DNA of 43,102 bases from CAYONP01 sp964405335 (lineage in GTDB: Bacteria > Armatimonadota > UBA10988), in NCBI GenBank assembly GCA_964405335.1, contig CAYONP010000047.1:1-43102 (forward strand), written 5' to 3'. The notes beneath the pieces were generated by a model, which did no database searches, was not told the origin of the DNA, and saw only the letters and a list, made by a program, of their open reading frames with translations. Positions 9,950 to 19,413 of the stretch are shown in pieces. Position numbers and translations under genes: made by a program. The first letter of the stretch is position 1. The number at the start of each line of letters is the position of its first letter.

Positions 9950-12757
9950 GTGAGGGGATGGACTCCGTTGCTGGCTCTGGTCGGCCTGCTGGCGCACCTG
10001 CCCGCGCGGGGCGTCTTCCCCGACGGCTTCAACCACCCGGAGGTGAGCTGGCTCGAGTTCGACACCGACCATTTCACCCTGGTCTACAACGAGGGCCTCG
10101 AATCGACCGCCCGCCTCGCCGCCGGCCTGCTCGAAGGCATGCACCCGGCGATGTGCGCCGATCTCGGCGTCGAGCCAACCGAGCGCACCGTCGTGGTGCT
10201 GGCCGACTTTGACGATGTCGGCTTCAACAACTTCACCCGCCGGATGCAGCACGTCATCTATCTGAGCAATCCGGTGATGAACCAGGGCCGGGTCAGCCGC
10301 GAGCAGTGGCTCGAGCATCTGCTCGCCCATGAGTACACCCACGTGCTCAACGGCTGGGCCTATCGCCGGGCCGGGCGTGCCGTCGGCCACTGGATCGAGT
10401 GGAGCGGCATGGAACTCCAGCCGCAGTGGTTCACCGAGGGCCTGGCCGAGTATCAGGCCGCGCGCCGCTCCACCGCGCCGGTCAGCTACGTGCTCGATGC
10501 CGCCCGCGAGGGCGAGCTGCTGGCCGGCGGCAAGCTCGACATCCGCGAGGCGCGGTTCGACGTGATCGAAACCGCCGTGGTCTACAAGCAGGGCCACGCC
10601 ATGGTGGTCGAGATGGTCCGCCGCTGGGGGCCCGACGTGTTGCGCCGGCTGCTCGAGCAGTACGCCCACACGCCGCAGTTCGACCTGGCCTTCAAGCTCG
10701 AGACGGGCGACACCGTCGAGAGCTTCACCCGGCGGTTCATCGACCAGGCCACCGAGCAGGCCGGGGTGGTCGCGCAGGTGATGCCGGGCGACCTGCTGGC
10801 CACGCGCCTCGACGCCGCGCTGGCCGCGCGGATGTCGCCCGACGGGCAGCAGGTGGCGGTCTACGGCGTGGCCGACTGGGAAGACCCGGTGCCGCACCTC
10901 TACCTGATGCGGCCCGACGGCACGGGCTGGCGTCACGTGGCGTCGAACCTCGACCTCTATGACTCGTGGAAGTTCAGTTGGAGCGCCGACAGCCGCTACC
11001 TGGTCTATATCGCGCGCGTGAAGCACCGCACCGGGTCGATCCGCAACGCGCTCTACATCCACGACACCCAGCGGCGCCGGAGCTGGAAGTTGGACACCGG
11101 CGAGCTGCGAGTGTTCGAGCCCGAGTTCAGCCCGGTCGACCAGCGCATCGCCTTCGTCACTTACCGCGACGAGCGGGCGATCCTGGCCGTGCTCGAGCCC
11201 GAGACGATGGCCGTGACCGAGGTCACCGCCGGCCTGGCCGAGAGCTGCTTCTCGCCGACCTGGAGCCCCGACGGCGGCCAGCTTGCGTTCAGCGTCACCG
11301 CGGGCGAGAACACCGACATCGCGGTGATCAATCTCGACGGCACGGGCTTCCGGCGCCTGACCGACGACCCGTGGCCGGACCAGTACCCGGACTGGAGCCC
11401 GAGCGGCGGCGAGATCGCCTTCGTATCGTACCGCGCCGAGGACGGCGCCGGCGGCTACTCGGCAGTGGCCGGCGAGGCCGAAGGCCTGGCCGGGGCGGGC
11501 ACCAACGTCTACAGCGTGCCGGCCGGCGGGGGGACGCTGCGGCAGATCAGCAACGTGCCCGCCGGCGGGCTCTACTACCCCGCCTGGACCAGCGACGGCA
11601 CGGGCCTCCTGGCCAGCCTGCTGCGCATTCGCCGGGCCGACATCGTGCGCCTGAGCACCGGCACGCCCGTAGCCTCCGCCGGCGAGGCGGTCCTGGTCTC
11701 CGGCGGCAGGAGCGTGCAGCCCAGCGCCGTCGCCGCGGCGGCCAATCTGCCGGGGCCGGGCATCGGCACCGAGTCGCGGCCCTACCGTGGCGCCGCGCGG
11801 CTCCGGCCGTTCGTCTTGCGGCCGATCCAGGGCGAGGACGGCCTCGGTGACGCCTGGGGCGCGCGGGCCACCTTCGGCGACCCGCTGCTGCGCCACAACG
11901 TCGTCGCCGAGATGCAGCTCGGGGCCTTCAGCGACCGGATCACCTACGAGATTCACTACCTCGACGACCAGTCGCCGCTGCGGGTCGGGGCGAATGTCTT
12001 TCGCCGGGTGCCCAACCCGCGCGGCGAGCGCGGCGCCTTGGTGGCCGAGACCAGCGAGGGGGCCGAACTGCTGGCCGAGTGGCCGCTGGCGCTGACCAGC
12101 AATCCGTACGTCCAGGACAAGCTAATCTTCGGTTTCGAGGTGGCGCAGCACACGCCCTTCGGCACCGCCGGCGGGGTACTCCGGCCGCCCCCGGCGAGCG
12201 CCTGGATCATCGGGCCGAGCATCGGCTGGCGGCGGGTGCAGTTGATCCCCGGCTCGGGCGATCAGGAGGTGCTGATCAAGTTCACCCGCGCCGACGACCT
12301 GTTCGGCTCGGACCTCAGCTTCGTCAAGGCCGACGGTCTGTGGGCGCGGCGGTTCTTCGCGCCGAACCCGCGCAGCACGGTCACCGCCGGCGTGGCACTC
12401 GACTGGTTTGACGGCCGCGACTTCACCCACAGCGAGGTCGAGCATCTGCTGCTCGCCGCCGAGGCGCGCTATGACCTGCGGCTGGCCGACGAGCTGTTCA
12501 GCCGGCATACCTGGCCCTACCTGCACGTTGGGCCGGTGCACCTGACCGCCTCGTACCAACTGCGCGAGCTGGTCAACGGCACCGCCGGCGGCGCCGACCT
12601 GCGCGACCGGTTCACCCTCGAGCTGACCAACGAGGGTTACCTCTCGCGGCACGTGGTCTATCTGGTCCGCGCCGGGCAACGCTGGCACCTCGGCGGCAAC
12701 AACGAGTCGGACACCTACATCGGGATCAGCTTCGACTTCCGCGAGTTGCCGTACTGA
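9950..12757 (+). CDS. Secreted gluzincin-type metallopeptidase fused to TolB-like propeller and outer-membrane barrel
   Basis: This 935-residue protein begins with a Sec signal (MRGWTPLLALVGLLAHLPARG). Next is a peptidase domain with HEYTH at residues 127-131 and a downstream EGLAEY whose Glu163 is a plausible third zinc ligand, the gluzincin layout. Residues ~270-600 contain repeated beta-propeller blades (FSWSADSRYLVY, FSPVDQRIAF, PTWSPDGGQLAF, PDWSPSGGEIAF, PAWTSDGTGLLA). The last ~300 residues are rich in alternating aromatic strands and end FDFRELPY, like an outer-membrane barrel ending in an aromatic. It probably anchors in the outer membrane with peptidase and propeller in the periplasm or outside. 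The GTG start has GGGGAG seven bases upstream. Substrate is unknown. Confidence 0.85.
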   Translation: MRGWTPLLALVGLLAHLPARGVFPDGFNHPEVSWLEFDTDHFTLVYNEGLESTARLAAGLLEGMHPAMCADLGVEPTERTVVVLADFDDVGFNNFTRRMQHVIYLSNPVMNQGRVSREQWLEHLLAHEYTHVLNGWAYRRAGRAVGHWIEWSGMELQPQWFTEGLAEYQAARRSTAPVSYVLDAAREGELLAGGKLDIREARFDVIETAVVYKQGHAMVVEMVRRWGPDVLRRLLEQYAHTPQFDLAFKLETGDTVESFTRRFIDQATEQAGVVAQVMPGDLLATRLDAALAARMSPDGQQVAVYGVADWEDPVPHLYLMRPDGTGWRHVASNLDLYDSWKFSWSADSRYLVYIARVKHRTGSIRNALYIHDTQRRRSWKLDTGELRVFEPEFSPVDQRIAFVTYRDERAILAVLEPETMAVTEVTAGLAESCFSPTWSPDGGQLAFSVTAGENTDIAVINLDGTGFRRLTDDPWPDQYPDWSPSGGEIAFVSYRAEDGAGGYSAVAGEAEGLAGAGTNVYSVPAGGGTLRQISNVPAGGLYYPAWTSDGTGLLASLLRIRRADIVRLSTGTPVASAGEAVLVSGGRSVQPSAVAAAANLPGPGIGTESRPYRGAARLRPFVLRPIQGEDGLGDAWGARATFGDPLLRHNVVAEMQLGAFSDRITYEIHYLDDQSPLRVGANVFRRVPNPRGERGALVAETSEGAELLAEWPLALTSNPYVQDKLIFGFEVAQHTPFGTAGGVLRPPPASAWIIGPSIGWRRVQLIPGSGDQEVLIKFTRADDLFGSDLSFVKADGLWARRFFAPNPRSTVTAGVALDWFDGRDFTHSEVEHLLLAAEARYDLRLADELFSRHTWPYLHVGPVHLTASYQLRELVNGTAGGADLRDRFTLELTNEGYLSRHVVYLVRAGQRWHLGGNNESDTYIGISFDFRELPY

Positions 12758-12848
12758 GGCTCCGCGTCGATCTCCTGCCGGGCCGGCGCCGCCGGAAAGG
12801 AGAGGACGCCTCGCCGGTTCGCGTTCACAATGTCAACGAGGGCGCCCG

Positions 12849-14000
12849 ATGATCTACCTCGACCACGCCGCCACCAGCCCGCTGCGCCCCGAGGTGCTCG
12901 AGGCGATGCTGCCCCACCTGCGCGACGGGTGGGGCAATGCCAGCAGCCTCCACGCCTCGGGCCGGGCGGCGCGCAAGGCCATGGAGGATGCCCGCGAGCA
13001 GGTCGCCGACTGGATCGGCGCGCGGCCCGGCGAGATCGTCTTCACCAGCGGCGGCAGCGAGTCGGACAGCAGCCTGATCGCCGGCCTCGCCTTCGCCCGC
13101 CGCGAGCGCGGGCGGCACCTTTTGACCACGCCGATTGAGCACCCCGCCGTGCTGCGCACGGTCGAGTTCCTCGCCGGTCAGGGGTTCGAGGTCGAGCTGC
13201 TGCCGGGCGATGCGGTGGGCCGCATCGACCCCGACGAGGTGGCCGCGCGGCTGCGCGACGAGACCATCCTGGTCAGTGTCATGCACGCCAACAACGAGAT
13301 CGGCACGGTGCAGCCGATTGCGGCGATCGCAGGCCGCTGCGGCGAGCGGCGCGTGCCGCTCCACTCAGACGGCGTGCAGACGCTGGGCGGCGAAGGGATC
13401 GAGGTCGACCGGCTGGGCGTGGCGATGATGAGCTTCTCGGCGCACAAGATCGGCGGGCCGAAGGGCGTCGGCTTCAGCTACGTCCGCACCGGCGTGCGGC
13501 CGAAGCCGTGGATCCTGGGCGGCAGCCAAGAGCGGCGCCGGCGGGCGGGGACCGAGAACGTGCCGGGCATCGTCGGCCTGGCCGCGGCGATTGAGTCGAT
13601 CGCGCGCGACTGGGAGGCCGACCAGGCGCGGATGAGGCGGCTGCGCGACCGGCTGCTCGACGGCCTGTTGTGCATCTCCGGCGCGCACCTCAACGGCCCG
13701 CGCGAGGGGCGGCTGGCCAACAACGTCAACCTCAGCTTCGCGCGGGTCAGTGGCGAGAGCCTGCTGATCATGCTCGATCAGCGCGGCATCTGCGCCAGCA
13801 GCGGCAGCGCCTGCAGCAGCGGCGCGACCGACCCGTCGCACGTGCTGCTGGCGATTGGCCAGTGCCGTGATCTGGCCTACGGCAGCCTGCGCCTGACCCT
13901 CGGCCGCGAGACGACCGATGCGGAGATCGACGCCGTGCTCGACCTGCTACCCGGTTGCGTCGAGCGGCTGCGCGAGCTGGCCCCGGCGGTCAGCGCATGA
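12849..14000 (+). CDS. Cysteine desulfurase (NifS/IscS-type, class V aminotransferase fold)
   Basis: The enzyme converts cysteine to alanine and holds the sulfur as a persulfide for Fe-S clusters or thio-modification. The 383-residue protein has YLDHAATSP at the N-terminus, the SGGSESD loop, IEHPAVL (His stacking on PLP), HSDGVQTLG, the PLP lysine Lys200 in SFSAHKIGGPKG, and the active Cys322 in SGSACSSG. These fit the NifS/IscS group. Shine-Dalgarno GAGGG precedes the ATG by about eight bases. The stop overlaps the next ATG (ATGA), so it is co-translated with a large Fe-S enzyme that it may supply. No iscU or nifU is nearby. Confidence 0.93.
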   Translation: MIYLDHAATSPLRPEVLEAMLPHLRDGWGNASSLHASGRAARKAMEDAREQVADWIGARPGEIVFTSGGSESDSSLIAGLAFARRERGRHLLTTPIEHPAVLRTVEFLAGQGFEVELLPGDAVGRIDPDEVAARLRDETILVSVMHANNEIGTVQPIAAIAGRCGERRVPLHSDGVQTLGGEGIEVDRLGVAMMSFSAHKIGGPKGVGFSYVRTGVRPKPWILGGSQERRRRAGTENVPGIVGLAAAIESIARDWEADQARMRRLRDRLLDGLLCISGAHLNGPREGRLANNVNLSFARVSGESLLIMLDQRGICASSGSACSSGATDPSHVLLAIGQCRDLAYGSLRLTLGRETTDAEIDAVLDLLPGCVERLRELAPAVSA

Positions 14001-16801
14001 GCTGGGACCCACGGGCTGTCGCGAGCGACCTGAAGCCGCTGATCGGCGGTGAGCTGCTGTTCGACGAAGTCGGCCGGATGCTCTACGCCAGCTCGGCCTG
14101 CCTGTGGGAGATTCCGCCGCTCGGCGTGGTCGTCGCCCGCGACGCCGACGACGTGGCGGCGACGGTCGCCTACGCCGCCGAGCACGGCATCTCCATCGTC
14201 CCGCGCGGCGCGGCCACCGGCCTGGCCGGCCAAGCCATCGGCCGCGGCATCGTGATCGATGTGAGCAAGTACTTCAAGCGCTGCGAGCCGCTCGGCGACG
14301 GGCGCTACCGGGTCGAGCCCGGCGTGGTGCTGAAGGCCTTTGAGGCGCAACTGAACGCCGTCGGGCGCACCTTCCCGCCCGACCCATCGAGCGGCCGCAT
14401 GTGCACCGTCGGCGGCATGATTGCCAACAACGCCGCCGGCGCGCACTCGGTCAAGTACGGCTTCACCGCCGACTACGTCGACACGCTCGAAGTCGTGATG
14501 GCCGACGGGAGGCGGCAGAGGCTCGGCCCGCAGCCCCACCCGACCAGCGGCCTGGCCGCGCGGGTCGATGCCGTGCTGCGCCCGGCCCAGCCGCTGCTGG
14601 CCGAACACTGGCCGCGGACCAACAAATCGAGCAGCGGCTATCGGCTGCCGCAGACCTGGAGCGAGGAGCGGGTCGACCTGGCGGAACTCATCTGCGGCAG
14701 CGAGGGCACCTTGGCGTTTGTGGTCGAGGCGGTGCTCCGCACGCGGCCGATGCCGGCGGCCACCGCGCTGGCGATGGTTGCCGTCGATCGGCTCGACGAG
14801 GTCGGCGACATCGTCAACGAGGTGCTCGCTTGGCGGCCGTCGGCGGCCGAGATTCTCGACCGGACGCTGCTCGACCTGCTCCGCGAACACGAAGCACCGG
14901 CGCTCGAGCTGGTGCCCGGCGACCCGGACACCTTACTCTTCGTCGAGTTCGACGGCGCCGACGAGGCCGAGGTCGAGGCCGCCCTGGCGCCGCTGCGCGC
15001 CGCCTATGCCGACCGGCCGGGCGTGCGTGCGGTGGTCGCCACCTCGGCCGCCGAGCAGAAGCAGTTGTGGGGCGTGCGGCACGCCTCGAGCCCGATCCTC
15101 AACCGCATGCCCGGTCGCCTCAAACCACTGACCTTCATCGAGGACGGGGTGGTCGAGCCGGCCCGATTGCCCGAGTACATCCGCGGCCTGGGCGAGATCT
15201 TCGCCCGCCACGGGGTCAATGCGAGCATGTTCGGCCACGCCGGCAACGGCCACATCCACGTCAAGCCGATCCTCAACCTGCGCACGCAGGCCGACGTCGA
15301 GAAGATGGAGGCCATCGCCGGCGACACCTGCGACCTGCTCGCCACGCTGCGCGGCACGCTGACCGGCGAGCACGGCGACGGGCTCGCCCGCACGCCCCTG
15401 CTGCCGCGGCTCTATGGGCCGGTCTATCCGCTGTTCGAGCAGATCAAGGCGATCTTCGACCCGGCCGGGACGATGAACCCCGGCAAGATCGTCGAGGCCG
15501 AGCCGCGGCGGGTGACCGACGACCTGCGGTTCAATGACCAGACGCCGGTCGTCACCACCGGCACGGTCTTCGACCAGGAGCACTGGCTGCTCGAGATGGA
15601 CAAGTGCCACGGCTGCGGCACATGTCGCGATTACTGCCCGGTGTTCATCGCCACCGGCGACGAGGCGGCCAGCGCCCGCGCGAAGGCCAACCTGTTGCGC
15701 GCGGTGATGCGTGGCGCGCTGCCGACCGGCGCGCTCTATGAGCCATCGTTCAAGGCGGTCATGGACCTCTGCGTCAACTGCCAACTGTGCTTGACCGAGT
15801 GCCCGACGCAGGTCGATATCCCCGGCCTGGCGCGCCGCGCGCGGGCAGAGTATGTGCGCCACCACGGGCAGACCGTGCAGAACCGATTGCTGGCCGACTC
15901 GGGCCGCACCTCGGCGCTCAACGCCGCCGTCGCGCCGCTGGCCAACATCGTGCTGGCCAGCGACCTGGCCCGGACGCTGATGGAGAAGACCGTCGGCATC
16001 GACCGGCGGCGGCGGATGCCGACCTTCGCCCGGCAGCCGTTCGGCAGCTACCGCAGCCCCGGCTGGGCAGCCGCCGGGCGCCGGGTGATCTACTTCCCCG
16101 GCTGCTATGCGGTCTACAACGACCCCGAGGGCGAGGCGCGGGCGGTGATTGAGGTGCTCGAGGCGAACGACGTGGCTGTCCACGTGCCGGCCAAGTTGCG
16201 CTGCTGTGGCATCGCCAAGCTGACCGTCGGCAGCGAGGATTCGGCCCGCGACGACGCGCGCGAGAACCTGCGCCTGCTGCGCGGGCTGGTCGGCCCCGAG
16301 ACGCCGCTGGTCGCCTCGGCGGCAAGCTGCGGCCTGGCGCTGAAGGTCGACTTCCCCGAACTGCTCGACGGCGTCGCCGACAGCTTCTCCAGCCATGTCC
16401 ACGACATCCACGAGTACCTGCTCGCGCTGCACGCCGCCGGCGAGCTGGACCTCGATCTGCCGCCGGTCGAGCGGACCATCGCCTACCACGAGCCGTGCCA
16501 CCTGAAGTCGCAGCCGACCGCCGCCGGCAGCGCATTGGGTCTGCTCCGCCTGATCCCCGGCCTGACCGTGGTGCCGACCGAGGACTCGTGCTGCGGCATC
16601 GCCGGGACCTTCGGCATGAAGGCGCAGAACTTCGAGCTGTCGATGAAGATGGGCGCGCCGCTGTTCGCCGAGCTGGAGCGGGCCGCGCCCGAGCTGGTGG
16701 CGACCGGCTGCGGCACCTGCCAGATCCAGGTCACCCAGGGCACCGGCCTGGCCGTGGCCCACCCGGTGCGGCTGCTGGCCGAGGCGTACCGGGCGCGGTG
16801 A
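13997..16801 (+). CDS. FAD-linked oxidase fused to Fe-S/CCG-domain subunit (D-2-hydroxyacid dehydrogenase, YdiJ/GlcD-GlcF type)
   Basis: This 934-residue fusion couples oxidation of a 2-hydroxyacid such as D-lactate, glycolate or D-2-hydroxyglutarate to an electron acceptor. Residues ~35-210 are a PCMH-type FAD domain (VPRGAATGLAGQAI, GGMIANNAAGAHSVKYG). Residues ~240-490 are the oxidase C-domain (GHAGNGHIHVKP, GEHGDGLARTPLLP). Two 4Fe-4S motifs follow: CHGCGTCRDYCP from Cys537 and CVNCQLCLTECP from Cys592. Two CCG cysteine-rich modules come next, at Cys736/737 and about Cys865. All expected cluster ligands are present, so it looks functional. It starts at ATGA overlapping the desulfurase stop. 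The exact substrate cannot be read from sequence. Confidence 0.9.
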   Translation: MSWDPRAVASDLKPLIGGELLFDEVGRMLYASSACLWEIPPLGVVVARDADDVAATVAYAAEHGISIVPRGAATGLAGQAIGRGIVIDVSKYFKRCEPLGDGRYRVEPGVVLKAFEAQLNAVGRTFPPDPSSGRMCTVGGMIANNAAGAHSVKYGFTADYVDTLEVVMADGRRQRLGPQPHPTSGLAARVDAVLRPAQPLLAEHWPRTNKSSSGYRLPQTWSEERVDLAELICGSEGTLAFVVEAVLRTRPMPAATALAMVAVDRLDEVGDIVNEVLAWRPSAAEILDRTLLDLLREHEAPALELVPGDPDTLLFVEFDGADEAEVEAALAPLRAAYADRPGVRAVVATSAAEQKQLWGVRHASSPILNRMPGRLKPLTFIEDGVVEPARLPEYIRGLGEIFARHGVNASMFGHAGNGHIHVKPILNLRTQADVEKMEAIAGDTCDLLATLRGTLTGEHGDGLARTPLLPRLYGPVYPLFEQIKAIFDPAGTMNPGKIVEAEPRRVTDDLRFNDQTPVVTTGTVFDQEHWLLEMDKCHGCGTCRDYCPVFIATGDEAASARAKANLLRAVMRGALPTGALYEPSFKAVMDLCVNCQLCLTECPTQVDIPGLARRARAEYVRHHGQTVQNRLLADSGRTSALNAAVAPLANIVLASDLARTLMEKTVGIDRRRRMPTFARQPFGSYRSPGWAAAGRRVIYFPGCYAVYNDPEGEARAVIEVLEANDVAVHVPAKLRCCGIAKLTVGSEDSARDDARENLRLLRGLVGPETPLVASAASCGLALKVDFPELLDGVADSFSSHVHDIHEYLLALHAAGELDLDLPPVERTIAYHEPCHLKSQPTAAGSALGLLRLIPGLTVVPTEDSCCGIAGTFGMKAQNFELSMKMGAPLFAELERAAPELVATGCGTCQIQVTQGTGLAVAHPVRLLAEAYRAR

Positions 16802-16843
16802 CGGCAACCCAACCGCTGGAATCCTGGCGCACCTGCGACACCC

Positions 16844-16914
16844 GTAGCGGCGCATCGCAATGCGCCGAGCGCCAACACCCGGCCGCCAGCGGGCGCATTG
16901 CCATGCGCCCCTAC
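16844..16914. repeat. Palindromic repeat pair between convergent genes
   Basis: Two strong hairpins lie head to head: GGCGCAT-CGCA-ATGCGCC (16849-16866) and GGGCGCAT-TGCC-ATGCGCCC (16891-16910). They are framed by GTAG at the left edge and CTAC at the right, so the whole 71 bases is an imperfect inverted repeat. The first 23 bases are identical to the unit start of the 75-bp array at 42841. It sits between the convergent stops of the FAD/Fe-S gene and the barrel gene, the usual home of REP-like elements, and may also end transcription from both sides. The rest of the 155-bp gap holds nothing recognised. Confidence 0.75.
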
Positions 16915-16956
16915 GTCATGTGTCGCATCGGTTTGCGGGCGGGTGAGTGACGTGGC

Positions 16957-19401
16957 TCAGAACGGCAGGTCGAGCTGCACCCCGACGCGGTAACGCTCGT
17001 CGTTGGCCGCGTTGAGCCGCTCGGCGGTGTCGCGCAGCCACCCTTCGAGCGTCAGCCGGCCGCGGCCGAACGGCGCGGCTTGGTAGCCGACTTCGAACCG
17101 CTGATCCGAGTCGGCCCACCAGCTCTCGCCATAGGTCGCGCCGAGCCGGTAGCGCAGCGACAGTTGGTGCCGATCGGCCAGCGCCCAGTCGAGCGCCGCC
17201 ACCTGCTCGTGGCGCGAGCCGACGCCGCCGAACTCGACCCCGGGCGCTGCGCTGAGCCGGTATTGGCCCGACAGGTGCAGCGACGGATGCAGCCACGACG
17301 GCGGCAGCGCCAGGCCGACGGTCAACTCGCGGGCGAGAGGATCGCCTGCCTCGGCGCTCGAGTAGTCACCGCCCGGCGCGGCGGCCGAATAGCCGGCGGT
17401 CAGCTCACCCTCGGTACCGAGCCGGTGCGCCGCGGTGACGCCCCACGCGCGGCGCTCGGCGGTCGGGTGATAGGCCAGCGGATCGTCGCCGACGGTGCTC
17501 GACTGCGCCAGCGTGCCCTCGAGCCGGAAGCCCTGATACGGCTGCACCTGCGCCGTGCCGAACCAGGTGCCCTCGCGCCCCTCGTCGCTGCGCCGCTCGC
17601 GGAAGCCGAGGCGCGCGGTCGGCAGCATCGGCAGGCTCTCGCCGCCGATGGCCAGGGCGACCTCGCGCCGCTGTTCGGTCGTGTCGTCCTCGACCTCGTA
17701 CTGGCTCCACCCACCCTCGACGCCGAGCAGGCTCCAGACCCGCTGTGCCACCGTCACGCCGGTCTCGGTCAGATCGTCGGGCAGCTCACCGCCCGGCTCG
17801 AGCAAGAGCCAGCGCCGCCACACCTCGATCGAGGTCGAGCCGGGGCTCAGCCGCAGCCCGGCATCGTAGGCGGTGGCGTCGACACCACCGTCGAGCAGGC
17901 CGCCGACTCCGGCGATGACGTACTCCTCGTTGCCGTAACCGCGCCAGTTCTCCCAGCTCAAGGTGACACCCGCCGGGCCGACCTCGCGCGCGAGCCCGAC
18001 GCGGTGATGCGAGGCACCCTCGTCGCCGGTGCGCGTGCGCCATTCGGTCAGCCCCGACAAGCCGACCGCCGTCTCGGCCGAGAAGCGCCGCGTGCGGGTC
18101 TGAACCGGGTCTGCCTCGCCGCGGCGCGAGGCCGTCTCACCATAGGCCACGGTGGCCAGGCCGAGCCGCAGGTCGGTCCGCCAGTCGCCGCCGACCGTGG
18201 CGCTGCCGGTGTCCTGGTACTGGCGCACGGTCAGGCTGACGCCGCGGTCGCCCAGCAGGCGCTCGATCCGGTACCGGTCCTCGTGATAGGTGGCCAGCGC
18301 CTGCTCGTCGCCCGCCGCCCAGCGGTCGAGCGTGCCGCTGGCCCGGTCGGTACGCTCGTAGCCGAGGCTCAGACCCTCCGCCGGCCGCAGCGCGAAGCTG
18401 CCCTGCCAGAGATCGGTCCGCGCCCGCTCGCTCCAGGCGCCGGAGAGATTGGTCCGCGTCTGGGTGAAGCCATAGTCGGCGCGGAGCCAGGCGGTCTGGT
18501 AACCGGCCTGATAGACATCCTCGCGCCCGTCGCGCAGGCGCTCCCAAGGCGCATAGCCGGCCGGCTTGAACAGGTTGAACCCGCGCTCGGCCTGGCGGCT
18601 GGCCCAGCGCAGGCTGAGGCCGGACCAGCCGAGCTCTCCGCCGCGGTCGGTCAGCGCCCCGTCCTCGGCCTCAATGCGCCGCTGGTGCCCAGTGGCCGAG
18701 ACCGCGCCGGTGTAGCTGACCTGGTCGAACCGATCGTGCACGCCGGCCAGCGCGCCGAGGTCGCCATAGCCGCCGGCGGCGCCGCCCAGCCGCCGCTGGC
18801 TCAGCCCGTAGCCGTCGGCCGACAGCGCCGCCTGGGCCAGCGGCGCAGAGAGCGACGCATCAGCGGCGACGGTGACGTCCTCGCTGCGGTACTCGACCCC
18901 GTGGGCGCCGAGGTTGAAGATCGTGCGGCTGTAGGCCGGCTCGTCGGTCAGGTAGCTGAGCCGGTCCTGCCCGACGCGTAGGCTGTAGGCACCGGCCTCG
19001 TAGCCGGTGACGAAGTCCTGCCGGCGCGAGCCGAGCCAGCGCGGGTCGATGCCGTAGGCCGAGGTCTGGAGCAGACCCTGGTCGACCTCACTGCCGCGGA
19101 ACTGGAAGATCAGCCCGCTGCTGCGCGGCCGGCTGTCGAGGTCGAAGGTCCACCCGGTCTGCGGGCGGCCGTACTCGAACAGCGAGCGGCTGCGGCCGTA
19201 GGTCCACAAGACGCGGGTGCCGCCCTCACCCTCTTCGTACTGGTAGCCCTGGTACTGCTCGCCCGGCTGACCGCTGCCCTCGCGCTCGACAAACCGAGGC
19301 GCCTCGTCGGCGCGGGCGCCGACGAGCAGGGCCGCAAACAAAACCAGCCGGAGCGTCTGTCCGGCTGGTCTCTCGCGCCTGAGGCGGTCAATCAGAGCCA
19401 T
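16957..19401 (-). CDS. Large predicted outer-membrane beta-barrel protein
   Basis: The 814-residue protein has a basic start and hydrophobic signal (LRLVLFAALLVGARADEAP). The rest is alternating polar and aromatic beta strands, with no soluble catalytic domain visible and a terminal VGVQLDLPF ending in Phe, the normal barrel C-terminal signal. Repeated short strand patterns (for example SLRWASRQ, TAWLRADYGF, LSLGYERTD, LTVRQYQD) suggest a barrel of many strands, larger than porins. No TonB box or plug domain was recognised. It lies 12 bases downstream of an anti-sigma-like membrane protein on the same strand, and so probably is part of the same operon. Ligand and role are unknown. Confidence 0.72.
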   Translation of the reverse strand: MALIDRLRRERPAGQTLRLVLFAALLVGARADEAPRFVEREGSGQPGEQYQGYQYEEGEGGTRVLWTYGRSRSLFEYGRPQTGWTFDLDSRPRSSGLIFQFRGSEVDQGLLQTSAYGIDPRWLGSRRQDFVTGYEAGAYSLRVGQDRLSYLTDEPAYSRTIFNLGAHGVEYRSEDVTVAADASLSAPLAQAALSADGYGLSQRRLGGAAGGYGDLGALAGVHDRFDQVSYTGAVSATGHQRRIEAEDGALTDRGGELGWSGLSLRWASRQAERGFNLFKPAGYAPWERLRDGREDVYQAGYQTAWLRADYGFTQTRTNLSGAWSERARTDLWQGSFALRPAEGLSLGYERTDRASGTLDRWAAGDEQALATYHEDRYRIERLLGDRGVSLTVRQYQDTGSATVGGDWRTDLRLGLATVAYGETASRRGEADPVQTRTRRFSAETAVGLSGLTEWRTRTGDEGASHHRVGLAREVGPAGVTLSWENWRGYGNEEYVIAGVGGLLDGGVDATAYDAGLRLSPGSTSIEVWRRWLLLEPGGELPDDLTETGVTVAQRVWSLLGVEGGWSQYEVEDDTTEQRREVALAIGGESLPMLPTARLGFRERRSDEGREGTWFGTAQVQPYQGFRLEGTLAQSSTVGDDPLAYHPTAERRAWGVTAAHRLGTEGELTAGYSAAAPGGDYSSAEAGDPLARELTVGLALPPSWLHPSLHLSGQYRLSAAPGVEFGGVGSRHEQVAALDWALADRHQLSLRYRLGATYGESWWADSDQRFEVGYQAAPFGRGRLTLEGWLRDTAERLNAANDERYRVGVQLDLPF

Positions 19402-19413
19402 CGCCAGACCCGT

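Noticed and set aside
9899..11956. 685-codon frame opposite the peptidase gene
   Set aside because: No recognisable domain; the plus strand has signal peptide, HEYTH and propeller blades.
14933..16855. 640-codon frame opposite the FAD/Fe-S gene
   Set aside because: Shadow of a gene whose cofactor motifs are all intact on the plus strand.
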